Part shown: piece by piece, positions 12,634 to 24,200 of the stretch
Layout of the letters: every line of letters begins with the position of its first letter
Numbering within the stretch: the stretch's first letter is position 1
Source: Pieris napi
Lineage: Eukaryota > Arthropoda > Insecta > Lepidoptera > Pieridae
DNA length: 64,000 nucleotides
Direction of reading: 5' to 3'
NCBI RefSeq assembly: GCF_905475465.1
Contig: NC_062254.1
Coordinates: 4,980,001-5,044,000, forward strand
Position numbers and translations under genes: made by a program
The notes under the pieces: model-generated
What the model saw: the letters and a program-made list of their open reading frames with translations, nothing else
Told to the model about the DNA's origin: nothing
The model's database searches: none

Positions 12634-12733
12634 GCCAAAGCAGAACTCCTAGAGGTTCTTGTTTGATGCCTCCAGCCAGCCATGGGAATCACGTACTGGC
12701 AAAGCAGAACGCCTAAAGGTTCTTGTTCGATGC
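12634..12733. repeat. Two-copy direct repeat (36 bp, period 64)
   Basis: CAAAGCAGAAC, then GGTTCTTGTT, then GATGC occurs at 12634-12669 and again at 12698-12733. CCAGCCAGCC occurs just before the first copy, with CCAGCCAGCC-like sequence between the two. It is a local duplication of unknown origin. Confidence 0.6.
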
Positions 12734-15700
12734 TTAAAACAGTCTTATACGATTTTAACTAAAGTATTCGTTGGTATCAATATGTGTAAGTTGTGGTACA
12801 TACACGTCTAATTGATGACCTCCTACAAACCGATATAAGTTATAATGAGAGAGAACAAAGCTTTGATAAAACTGTGTTTTGAGATCGATTTAGTTTTTGT
12901 GAATAATGCTTTATTATGAGTGAATTATGACAAAACAAAAGAGTATATATTAATAATAACAACCTATAAGTAGTCTACGAATTTAATAATATATAAATAA
13001 ACGTGGGCGCGGGAAACGATTTTTGATTATCCTACCAAATCTTTGAATGTAGAAATTTTCACCAAATAATTTGGTTTTTCTATTACCTTAGAATAAGATG
13101 ATACACCTTATTTGGTGGCGTTTCCCAAAGCTAATATTTAAAATGACTTCAATAATTCCAACTGATCCCTGAACTAAAAATAAAAGAAACAAAAAAACTT
13201 CAAAATTTAATATAATTTACAAGAAAACAATTTTTAATCCAAAACTTCAAAGAATTCACGGTTCGTACCTCTTTTATTCCTTACACTCAACCTATTATAG
13301 CTTATCTATTTATTTATTAATTGTGTCCATACCAATCCTGGCCACCTTTGCAGGCTGTACCTTCGTTATATATTTACTATATGCGTTCAAACTTCGTTTG
13401 GTATTTATCGACAATACATATATATGTACATGATATACTAATGAAATACTTCCTCACGGTTTTGGTAAACCGCATCGCAAATGATAGCAATATAATGGTA
13501 GCTTAGGTTTGATTCCAGGCGAAAAAATAATATAACTAATATACCACTTCATTGACATAACCTAACCCTAACCGTCACCTATAAACCTCTTATTCATAGA
13601 AACTCAATAAGTATATTTGTAGGTGTTCGCTTTGAGATATGACTTCCAGGTATTTAAAAAAAGAAAATATTATCCCGCAAAGGTCAGCAACGTATCCACT
13701 AACATAGGTGTCCACGGGCTGCGGTAGCTAACTTTTATGGCTGTCCCGTAGGCACGTTTGTAACATATAAACAACGCGCTCTTTTTTACTAATACTAAAT
13801 ATGTTCTTATTGTCAAATTGTGTTTCGCTGTTATTAAAAGAGACAGATGAATAATTTAGTTGATTAAAGTTATATAGTATGAATAAGGGGATAAGTTAAA
13901 AGACATGTCTAAAATTTGAAAATATATTCAAACCATATATTAAATAAGCACAAGATCTTTTGATTTATATACCAGTCTTGTACTTGGATAATAATTATCT
14001 ATGATGCTTATGTATCCGAATTTGGTTTACTCTTGTTAATCGACAGGTCGATCTTAATAGCAGAAACTAATTTAATTGATGGAAAGCCCGATCTATTTTA
14101 TCTCAATTAGAGAGGGATTGACCCATCCTACTGATAAACACGACCATTACTCACTTTTAATTACAAGGAAGGTTTATTAACTTGATATTTGACTGATTAG
14201 GTAGGTAATTTACTAAATATTTCAGAATTTAGTTTAATATATTGGACCAGTTCTGTTTCTTAGAGCATAAGCGTTCCAAATTCAAAAGTCTTCTAAATTC
14301 AAAATAAGTTATTTGAATTGTATTTGCCTGCGTTCCATTTTCAAAAACTCTGACGTTATATGGGTAATAAGTTTAATTTACGAAAAAGTACGATATCGTT
14401 AAATTAGATGTAATTTCATCTGGTATTATTGGAATACAATTTCGTAAGTTAAGCATCGTACATTGTCTATCATCGTACAGTATCATTATCTATATACCTC
14501 TTCCTTGTATATAAAAATGTATTCAAATTAAGAATTGCACGTACACACTGAAAGATTTCTAATTTAAAAACGTAATTTCCAACTCCATTCATAAAATATT
14601 GAAAACCAAGTATGTAGCGTGTGGTTTTGAGAATGTAACTCGTTCCGTTGGTAATATTAAAATTTCAAAAATGGAATTTTAACTTTCGAACGGCACGTTT
14701 CATAGCTTTGTTTGTAACTTTGTTTAGAACTACGGTACTAAATAGATGTGTTACTCGTTCCTGAAGACTTACCTGGCTTTTGTGAAGTTATTTATGTGTG
14801 AGAAGTTTCTCATGCGATGCTGTAAACATTCTAGTGGGAATATTAAAGTACGATCGGGTACAAAAGTTACCTTGTTTTAATCCCTAAACTAGACGGGCAT
14901 AGTGAAAAACACGTTTTGTTTACGAATTTAAAAAATATAACGCAGTTTGTTTTTTACAGAAAGCTTTACGTTAAGCCTTGACTAAAATGAATACTAGGTG
15001 TATATACAATATTAACGTTTTTTTTCTGGCCAATTTAAAATTTACTAACATTTTTTAAAGTCTTAAAGAACTAAACAATCTTTATAAAAATTTCATGAAG
15101 TGTGAAATTCTCATAGCTGGTAACTAAAATACAAATACCATATTAGATACAGATATACAGAAGTTGCAATTTATTAAATTCCTATATTCGTTAGACGTCA
15201 AATGATATAATAAAAGTCAGCATCCTCCTCATTTCTTTCATAACCAGCACACCTAAATCACAGAGTAATATGGCTGAATCATATCACATTCTAGCAACAA
15301 TGTATGTGCATTCGCGCGGGAATATACAAAGAGCAATTTCATTTTTTTTACCCGCACTCTCTTGTTTCCTGCCATATACATTAACCTGCTCAAAAGCTGT
15401 AACGGCACTGGCTTTGAGCACTCAAATAAAAGTTTTCTTTTTATTTTGTTTCACGGCTATGAATACATCCAGCCAGTTTTAATAGCACTGCTGCATATCT
15501 TTTTAATTTGTTTCGTTTACTTTCGTTTACACTATTCTTTTTATTATATTTTCTTTTGTACCTATCTATTTAATCATGAAAGATTGTTATTGTTGTTGTA
15601 AAAACCTCTTTGTACTATTGGGATCTATAATAATGCAGGTTTAATTGCCTGTACTAACTACTCTGTAACTACGAATTAAGAACTTTAGGGATGTTTGCTT

Positions 15701-17744
15701 CAGAATTGTTTGTAGAGAAGAGGTGAAGATGGAATGAATTTTATTTTCAAAACTATATATTTATACCCAAAAATTATCCTACACTTACTACTAGTATTAA
15801 CATGTGGTGCCAAAATGCGCAGTGTGCGTAGGAGATAAAAAAGCGGCGCGGCAAAAAGTTGACCCGTTTCATTACGATACGTAAACTAATCACCTACAGA
15901 ACTATTACATTTTGATTGAATTGTTGTGGGGATGGTATTGTCTTATGACATATGATGTATAGTTACTTAATAATCTTTCTCATATACACAAACCATTATG
16001 TAGATTGAATCTAAACATGGTATTATATTACTTTAAAATGAAAGGCCATGAATAATCCAAGAGATTTCTCTGATATAATAAATTTTCATACTTGATATTG
16101 TGACCATTAATCTTTTATGAAACAAACTAAGACAGTAATTGTTTTGGACATGATAAATAAAAGTTGCATTGCGTACTCTGTTGTACGCAAATGTTAAATG
16201 TAAAAATAGAACGTTTGCAGAGCATTCAAATTGAATAGGTTTTACCTTGAGAATCTACTAATATAAATCTTTGTTTTGGCTAAAATCTTTAATGAAATAT
16301 ACAAACTAATTTGGTTTTCCACTAAAAGTTTAGCCAGTCATATTTCACACTAAATTATTTAGATAACGAAGACGAAATGGCTGTAGATTACGGATTCTAA
16401 TAAAAGAGGATTTATCTTCGCGACGTTGTATTATAATCTGTGCAATTAATATTGCTTGGAGAATGCTGAAGAATGATGGTTTCGATGTTTACCTTGTAAT
16501 CTACGCTACTGTCATGTTTTTTGTTTTTCTGTTTTTTTTTTGTATAAATTGACAGTTGACAATTGAGCGCATTTTTCTATAACTGTAAAGGATAGTCTAT
16601 TTAAAGATTCTTCTATCGTTTATAATATCCCTTAGTGTATAAGGATAGACATTTGAAGAATTAGAATGTTACAAGTACTGTCTATTGATATATTTAATAG
16701 CACAGTACACTAATTTAGGTTGTACCTTAATTTACTTACACTAAATTGGAATACCACACGCTACAAAATAGATAATACGTCTGAAATGTTAACACTTAAG
16801 CAACGACGCACACGAGAAACTACTGCTTTATATAACCTAAACAAAATATTGATTATTTAAATAAAAATTAAAGGTTACATATGAATATTCGAAACAAATT
16901 AGGCACCCAAGACGTTCACAAGAGGAGGCTTTATTTTAATTATATAAAAAAAACTATCTTTAAATAAGCCAGTAAAATAGTAGTTTATGGATCTTAAGTT
17001 ACAGAAAAACTATAATAAAACAGAAGTGTCTTATAGAAGAACTCGTTACAATTATTATTAGTTATATACAATTTCATACTTTATCTGTTCTCATAAAATA
17101 AGTCCAAATCGGTCACTGCCACAGATAAGTATTATTCTACTATGCCATAGACTACAGCAATTCCGCCCTATTGCAATATTCTGTGTGTGCCGTTCAAAAT
17201 AATTTTGACGTTCGTAATTTAAGTATTACGAGATGAGATATATTTACAACGCCATATACTCAGTATTATATATAATATGTGGGATACAAAATTATGTACT
17301 CATAAAATGTTGCTCAAGTGCATTTGGTCTTAGAGGTTAATTGCTCAATTAAATTATATCTAAATTACAAGGCGAGCTAACGAGTTAAGTTTCAGTTTCT
17401 AGTTCAAGCAGCCTGTAACCAACAGGTAATGATAATAAGGGATCCGCCAAGAAACATTTTGATATTTATCTGTAATTTTTTACTCTATTGGATGTAAATA
17501 TTCAAGACTACAATAACTACTCAAGGCTTTTATTAATAAATAACCAAAAGTAATAATGCGTTTAATTGTTTATCGCTATAACTAGCAGAACAGCATTAAT
17601 CAAACTATCACACATAAACTCGATTTCTCAATAGTGAAACGTAATATGTTTTTGCGTCAAACTTTTACTAAGATATCTTAATATCCTATTTTTTCTCAAC
17701 ATATTCCAAATATATATTTTTGACGTTACAACGTCTTATCGATG
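12734..17744. other. Five kilobases without a recognised feature
   Basis: Reading frames are short (at most 79 codons) and lack exon-like boundaries. Composition is uniformly AT-rich and I recognise no SINE or LINE phrase. Distal regulatory DNA or introns of a gene with exons elsewhere are possible but not shown. Confidence 0.4.
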
Positions 17745-17950
17745 GAGCCGGCTGCAGGCACGAAAAAACAGTACTCATGCGGCGTTACCTCGATCTGAGG
17801 CGTTCCTTTGAAGTGCAAGCGAGAGCGCAAAGCGACAGAGAGGCACAATCGGACTCCGCGCTCTTCAGCGTTCGACATCTCAACTATCGTCAGTAAACCG
17901 ACTTTACAGACAACCGATTTATTTAATAAATAGTATTGATAGTTTAATAC
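17745..17950 (+). promoter_or_regulatory. GC-richer island, possible promoter or 5' exon
   Basis: About 150 bp with clearly higher GC than its surroundings (GGAGCCGGCTGCAGGCACG, then GCAAGCGAGAGCGCAAAGCG) ends in CTATCGTCAGTAAACC. That phrase holds the arthropod initiator word TCAGT near 17890. No TATA box is obvious. Strand and function are inferred only from the initiator match. It could equally be an old repeat. Confidence 0.25.
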
Positions 17951-18868
17951 TTACCTACTCAACACTAGATTGTGATTAGAAACTTAAACCTGAAGTCATC
18001 AAAGTCGATCTTTTCAAAATTACGATTCGTAGCAAATATGAGTAGTGTTATTTATACAGAACTCGGCATTACCTACATATATTGTTTAAGGAATTTATTT
18101 TATGTAAATCGTCGCTACCGAAATGCGTGCGGCGTAAATGATCTAATAAAAATGAATGCGTTCTAAAACAATTATTATATTTGAAATTTTATCGTCGTAT
18201 TAAACGTGAACATATTCCACATTTGAATTTAAATTGATATAGCTTTTAGTGTAAAGTTTAATTGAATAAAGAAATTAGTAGTTATATTAAGTTTTTTTTA
18301 GCCGAAATAATAAAGTAATTTGTTGAAAATACAAAGAAATACTATTTTAGATATTTTATACAATAAGACTAAAGTTGCGTATTATTTTTGTAGATTGCAT
18401 ATTCGCTATAATTTAAAGTAGTTTATTTTAAGTAAAATCGTAGAAGGCAAATGTTTTTCTTAAAGATTTAATTGATTGCCAAAAAATGTCTGTCGGATGC
18501 CCCAATTATTTCATTAGCTCTGCTCATAATAGAGCCCCTTTGCAAGAGTTAGTTATTTATTAAAACTCGTAAGAGAAAAGGAATTTTTATTCCTTGTCTG
18601 CAAAGAAACTTTGTCGGGAAAAATTTTAACAAGGATTTTCTCTCTTAATAAAGAGTTCATAAAGTTTTCCTCTGAGATTTTGCCGAAGTCCAATAAATTA
18701 TTATTAATTTAGGACTATTTTTGGAAATACTATAAAACCTTTATTTTTATTGTCATATTCTGTCTTGATCTCAATATTAATTTATCTTTAGGCTACACAG
18801 CTCGATTTTTTTTAGTGTGTCGCTCTAACTGAAGCAACCAGAGCCGTACAGCGGTTAGAAAATAACTC

Positions 18869-19049
18869 CAGCCCTGCGATTCTGTAACTCACTTCACGAA
18901 CTCACACAGCGGTTTTCGCATCGGCGGTCTCTCTCAAATCAGTCGTGAAGCAGTCATTTTATGATTTGGCATTCTGATAAACAATAAAGTACAAGCTCCC
19001 ACCTTTTCAGAATGTTAGTTAGTTAGTTAGTTACAGAATCGCAGGGCTG
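18869..19049. mobile_element. 181-bp MITE-like element
   Basis: The terminal inverted repeats are 21 bp and perfect, beginning CAGCCCTGCGATTCTG (18869-18889 and 19029-19049). The interior is non-coding and includes a GTTA tetranucleotide run (about 19015-19032) abutting the right terminus. I see no clean target-site duplication, so the superfamily is not assigned. Confidence 0.75.
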
Positions 19050-19129
19050 TATTGAAATCGTATCTGACAGTACGCCTGTGCTGATGGCATTATAAAACAA
19101 AAAGACAAACAACAAACTAATACTGGACT

Positions 19130-19670
19130 GTCATCATGCACTGGAGGCAATAAACCTGACAAACAGGGTAGGTAGGTACCCTACAGTGGATCTCCCGGCA
19201 ATTATGCTGTCGACGTCCTTGCAACGAGAAGTTCTGGAATGATGCTGGATGGCCAATACCCGCTCCTTCACTTGCCCTTCCCGCAAGAGTGAACTTGGAT
19301 TCACCAAAGATCCACAGAACTCCAACCTCACCGATGGTAGCTAAACGCGGACTACAGAGAGTCCAAATGGCTCTGTCAGTAGTAACCCCACTAGTGACAA
19401 AGCGTATTCTAAGACACATTATTAATCTTAAAATAATGATAGGGACAATTAAGGCAATTGTCTCCTTATTAAATATCTCTTTGTCCTAGGAGTGACAGAC
19501 TCTTATGTAGAGGCTGTTTCAGCGCAGATGAATCAGTCATCAATATAGTCCTAATATGCGCGACTGTACAGAAATCCTCAAAGCAGTGAGGTCGCTCCGT
19601 GAAGCCTGCGTAGTGCCAAGGAAACTTGTTAGCTTTTGGAAGGAGCTAGGGCATTAATTAGCCAGGACTT
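19130..19670 (+). pseudogene. Decayed LINE ORF2 C-terminal region
   Basis: Plus-strand frames, broken by stops and frameshifts, recall the C-terminal part of LINEs with an RNase H-like or CCHC region. The phrase LRHIINLKIMIG resembles the HIxxMTG stretch of those proteins. About 60 nt later comes LLCRGCFSADESV, reminiscent of the Cys-rich C-x-x-C...E-T/S segment. The overlapping minus-strand frame of 100 codons at 19117-19419 is taken as a shadow. The assignment rests on weak motif memory. Confidence 0.4.
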
Positions 19671-19949
19671 TACGCACAACGGACCAAATGAGTGTCTAAG
19701 TAGGGAAATTGAGTCCACACTACTTACATAAAACCTCAATAGAAAATGTTACAAAAACCTAGTTTTCACAATGCTTATTGTACAATAAGTACGAAAGAAA
19801 AAAAGAAATATTTAAAGTTGGGTACATTAGTATGAAAACATATTTATACTTACAAGACTTCGCTTCGGTTTAAGGCTCATGTCAATATTTTATTCACTGT
19901 TGAATTATTTTATTATAGCACAGAGATATGCTGTATGCATTTATAATAT

Positions 19950-20235
19950 ACTAGCTGATCCGGCAAACGTCGTTTTGCCATGTATATCATTTATAATAAA
20001 AAATAGGGGTTGATCGTAGAGGGGTGAAAATTAGGGGTTGTATGTATTTTTTAATGTTGTATCATAAAAAAAAAAATAATATTTAAAAATTGAAAAAAAA
20101 GAGGGGTGGACTACCCTTAACATTTAGGGAGATGAAAAATAGATGTTGTCCGATCATGAGAATCGGTCTAGCCGTTTCGGAGGAGTTTAACTACAAAAAC
20201 CGCGACAAGAGAATTTTATATATTAGATATGTATT
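19950..20235 (+). repeat. Interspersed repeat, family D (CCGGCAAACGT)
   Basis: It begins ACTAGCTGATCCGGCAAACG, continues with GTTTTGCCATGTATATC, AAAATTAGGGGTTGTATG and ATGAGAATCGGTCTAGCCG, and ends ...GAGAATTTTATATATTAGA. The related copy at 22855-23185 shares all these blocks. This is a repeat found across many insect genomes. Whether it is a LINE 3' end or a rolling-circle element I cannot decide from these copies. Confidence 0.65.
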
Positions 20236-20385
20236 TCGCAACACTTCAACGGTAACAGTAAAAGGTACTAAAAACAGACCGCGGAAAGCAATTTTGTTGT
20301 AAGTTGGTTTAATAGGTTTATCACTGATTGCGATGAGATGAAACCTTTTTCTAAATCGTACTTACACTTAGTTCGATCAAAAAAT

Positions 20386-20432
20386 AAAATACCAGATATA
20401 AAACGTGGTATACGTTTTATATCTGGTATTTT
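20386..20432. repeat. Near-perfect 47-bp palindrome
   Basis: The arms are 21 bp and perfect (20386-20406 and 20412-20432), starting AAAATACCAGATATAAAACG, around a 5-nt loop. It lies in AT-rich DNA just beyond the 3' end of the light-chain gene. Confidence 0.9.
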
Positions 20433-20802
20433 ATAAGAGACTATTAAATGTAAATAATAATAACAGTTTTGTTTTACAAGCCAATTATCACTAATTGATG
20501 AAGAGGTTTTCCGACGACAAATTACTCGAACCGTAAAAGCTGAACTTTTGATTATTTAAGTCAAGTTTAGGAGATTGTTAAAGGAAGATTCTTGGGGAAA
20601 TTGAAAATCCATTTCATAAAATAATGCAATCATTCTATTTTGTTTGATAACAATTATTGTAAGAAGTTTGTCTTTAATTATTTTATGTTATTTTTATTCA
20701 TGTTCTGATTAGAATAATAAGGGATTTGGAGATTTTATCAGAATCCTACATTTTTATGTTGCAGTAGTAAGCTAATTATATATTTATTAGTTTACTCAAA
20801 AT

Positions 20803-20932
20803 TCAATTCTTAAAAGGCCGGCAACGCACTCGCGAGCCCTCTGGCACTGAGAGTGTCCATTGGCGACGGTATCACTTAACATCAGGTGAGCCTCCTGCCA
20901 ATTTGCCCCCCGTTCTATAAAAAAAAAAACAA
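20803..20932 (+). mobile_element. LINE/SINE 3' tail, family C
   Basis: AAAAGGCCGGCAACGCACTC, then GAGAGTGTCCATTGGCGACG, then TCACTTAACATCAGGTGAGC, then a run of ten A residues. Well preserved. It sits 150 bp downstream of the light-chain stop codon. Confidence 0.8.
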
Positions 20933-21078
20933 TTAACACAATAAGCTTTAAATACTTTAATATATGCGAACAATATCATATCTGTAACATCATTGTGTTA
21001 TTGACTTCAATACGTCTTCAATTACGTTGTACAATTAAACAAGTTTTAAATAGTAATATCGATAGTATTAGTAGGGAG

Positions 21079-21262
21079 TCAATTCTGTACTTCGAGTACT
21101 TGTTTATTCGTTTTCTTAAGCCCACAGAGCTTTCTACAGAATTGTTTGTAGTCTATGAGGTTGTAGCCATTTTTGTCCGACATCATCGGGGCCTCATCCA
21201 AAGCGTAGTCCGCTTCTTTTTCCGTAAAACGGTCACCCCACGTCATTAAATCATGGCGAATT
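21079..21262 (-). CDS. Light-chain gene, last coding exon (residues 179-239)
   Basis: The acceptor is TTTTCATTTTACAG. The exon encodes RIRHDLMTWGDRFTEKEAD (179-197), which matches the regulatory-light-chain phrase leading into the fourth hand. It ends ...KQVLEVQN with TGA at 21081-21079. The open frame continuing upstream to 21303 is intron read-through. Confidence 0.9.
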
Positions 21263-24200
21263 CTGTAAAATGAAAATACATATGTGTTAACATCACCGCG
21301 CAATTATCAAAATTATTTATTTCACGTAACATTATTTATTTAGAGAATCCAACAGGAGCTGGCGCACACACGGAGTTCGATTACCCCGCGGATTGATATT
21401 TGTATAGGGACCGCTACCTGGTAAATATAAATGGTTCATATCTTCTTTAGAGCAGTGTTGGCCTAGTGGCTTCAGCGTGCGACTCTCATACCTGAGGTCG
21501 TAGGTTCGATCTCCGGCTGTGCACCAATGGACTTTCTTTCTATGTGCGCATTTAACATTTGCTCGAACGGTGAAGGAAAACATCGTGAGGAAACCGCCAT
21601 GTCTTAGACACAAAAAGTCGACGGCGTGTGTCAGGCACTGAAGGCTGATCACCGACTTGCCTATTAGATTTATAATGACCACTGATTAATTTTTTTATTT
21701 ATTTCATATATTCTTTAAAGCGTCCTTATAAATTAAAAAAACGCTATTTAGGCAGGACTAACAATATGAATATATAATATAGAAAAATAAATAACTAAAC
21801 GTGTAATGTGACAGTTTTAAATAAAAAAAAATTTTGCTGTGTCGTTTTGATTACAGGTCAAATAATTGTATTTAAATTAATGACAATTTTGACTTTTCAT
21901 AATTTACTGAATATTGATAAAATGAGAGGCCCTTAATAAGTTTGTATGATACGCTATTACTACTTCAAATGTAGTTCCATTCATAACTGGTTTTATTAAA
22001 GAACTGTTAGGCACGTAAATACGGATAATATTAAATAAAACCTTTTTGAAAAACGCTTTAAGTTAAAGTAAATAGCTCCTTATTGAATTAAAGCAGCAAA
22101 ACAATTGTAATTGTCCTTGGAACAATCGCATAAAGTTGAACTAAGTAAGGACTATAGTTTTATTTAAGTTCAGACCGGTTTTAAGTTAGTCTGCAAGTTT
22201 ATTTTCTTGGCGTGATCAAGTTGAAAAGTTCTGATTAAACAAAAAGAATGTTTCCTAATCAAGTCTAAACTTTATCAATAAATAAAACATGAAATTTATT
22301 GAATGCAACAGAAGTAAAAACCTCAGATTTTTCAATTTAAAATGGAATTAATCATTTTTATTTATAGAAAACCCTTCATCATACGAGCGAGTACTCACAG
22401 CTGGGCTTCGAACCCACGACCTCATAGTTGAGAGTCGCATGCTTAACCGCTGGACTATCACAGCTCATATAAAATATTACCACAACAATCAGAGGAAACA
22501 TCGAAAAACGTCCGACCTTTTTCATATTATGATAACGTTAACATACAATAGAAGAGCAATCTCGGAAATGGCACGTCGACTTCCATTTTACAGCCGTAAG
22601 CTGCTAAGATCGACAAATGTCTTTACATTAGTCTTGTCATTACATCCGTGAGAATTATGTAAATTGCTTCGGGGATCGTAAAACATTTATACCATGAGAC
22701 ATTTTGATAATGATCTTGATCTGTTAGCACAGAACAATGAACTATAGACCATAGACTGTAGAGTTTTTAGGTTTTTATGCTCTATGAGAGCAAAGCGGAC
22801 TGAATTTGGCGGTAATTAAAAAATATTTTTAATTGTATATTGTATACGAGTATATTTACCCGGCAAACGTTTGTTTTGCCATGTATGTTATTTCTAGGAA
22901 ACATTTTTTTAGTTCAATAAAAATAACTATCAACCATAATAAAAATAGGGGTAAAACTACGATCACGTAAAGGGGAGAAAATTAGGGGTTGAATGTATTT
23001 TTGTATTCTGTATCATAAAAAAATGAAAACATAAAAATTGTGGGGAACACCCCTTATCACTTAGGGGATAGATAGTAGCCAGAAATAATTCTCAGACTTA
23101 CTGAATATAAAAAATTTCATGAGAATCGGTTGAGCCGTTTTGGAGAAGTATGGGAACGAACATTGAGATATAAAAGGTTTTATTACCTAAAAATTAATAC
23201 ATATTGAAAATTTCTCGCTTTAAATTATTTATGAATTAAGATGAATCCTGACTTGGATAATAGTTGTCAGCAGAACCAAGCCACGGTGCGGTAGATAAAT
23301 ATTACAGTTCACAACAACTAAGCGTACCTTGCTTCTGCTATGTATCCAGTGTTTTCAGGGTCCCATCGAGACAGAGCAGTCACTAGAATTTCCTCTGAAT
23401 CCAATTCAAGCGTTTTAAATCCGAGAAGGTTGACGAATGCGTCGAAGTCTAACGGATTTGTGGCCTGTAATAACATAGAACTTTCATTAATTATTTAAGG
23501 ATTATACGATTAAATTGTTTTTAATGTACGGGCGAAAATTTGCAAATATTTCAAAATTTCTTTTTAAATTCCGAAAAATAAAAATCAATAAGTGTTAAAA
23601 ATGATACGTAATTAAAACAATCACATATATTTCAGATTGAGAGATTGAGCACTGTGGAATAAAAGACTCATTGGTCTAGTGGTTAGTACCCCTGACTGCG
23701 AATCCATGGGTCCCGGGTTCGATCCCCGGCTGAGACGAACATCGATGTGATGAGCATTTGGTGTTGTGCTTAGGTCTTGGGTGTTTAAATATGTATTTAT
23801 ATGTCTATCTATCTATAATATGTATCCGTTGCCTAGTACCCATAACACAAGCTTCACCAGCTTAGCATGGGACTAGGTCAATTGGTGTGAATTGTCAAAA
23901 AAAAAAAAAAGAGGTGACAGACACAGAATGACAGAGTGACAAGGATCGAAAGTGAATACTTAGGTAGTTTGTCCACGTAGAATGGATCATTGTACGTGGA
24001 CAATGGTCAAATTTAAAGTACCCATAAACGACGAGTATCAATGAGAGAGGTATGTCAGGATTGTAGCTACTAGAGACCCGTGGTCTCTGCTTACCCCTTC
24101 TGGAAAAGGCGTTTCTCTTTGCGTTAAGTTACACGATACAGTTAAACGAGTATTTTAATGTGTAACCCGTAAGTCATCTAGATATACAGATATCTTTCAA

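Noticed and set aside
19117..19419. 100-codon minus-strand frame as a novel gene
   Set aside because: The plus strand of the same interval shows LINE-like C-terminal motifs in broken frames, so the minus frame is more likely a shadow.
21332..21682. 116-codon minus-strand frame
   Set aside because: It is the antisense of a family A SINE in the last intron of the light-chain gene. Similar frames arise from other copies.
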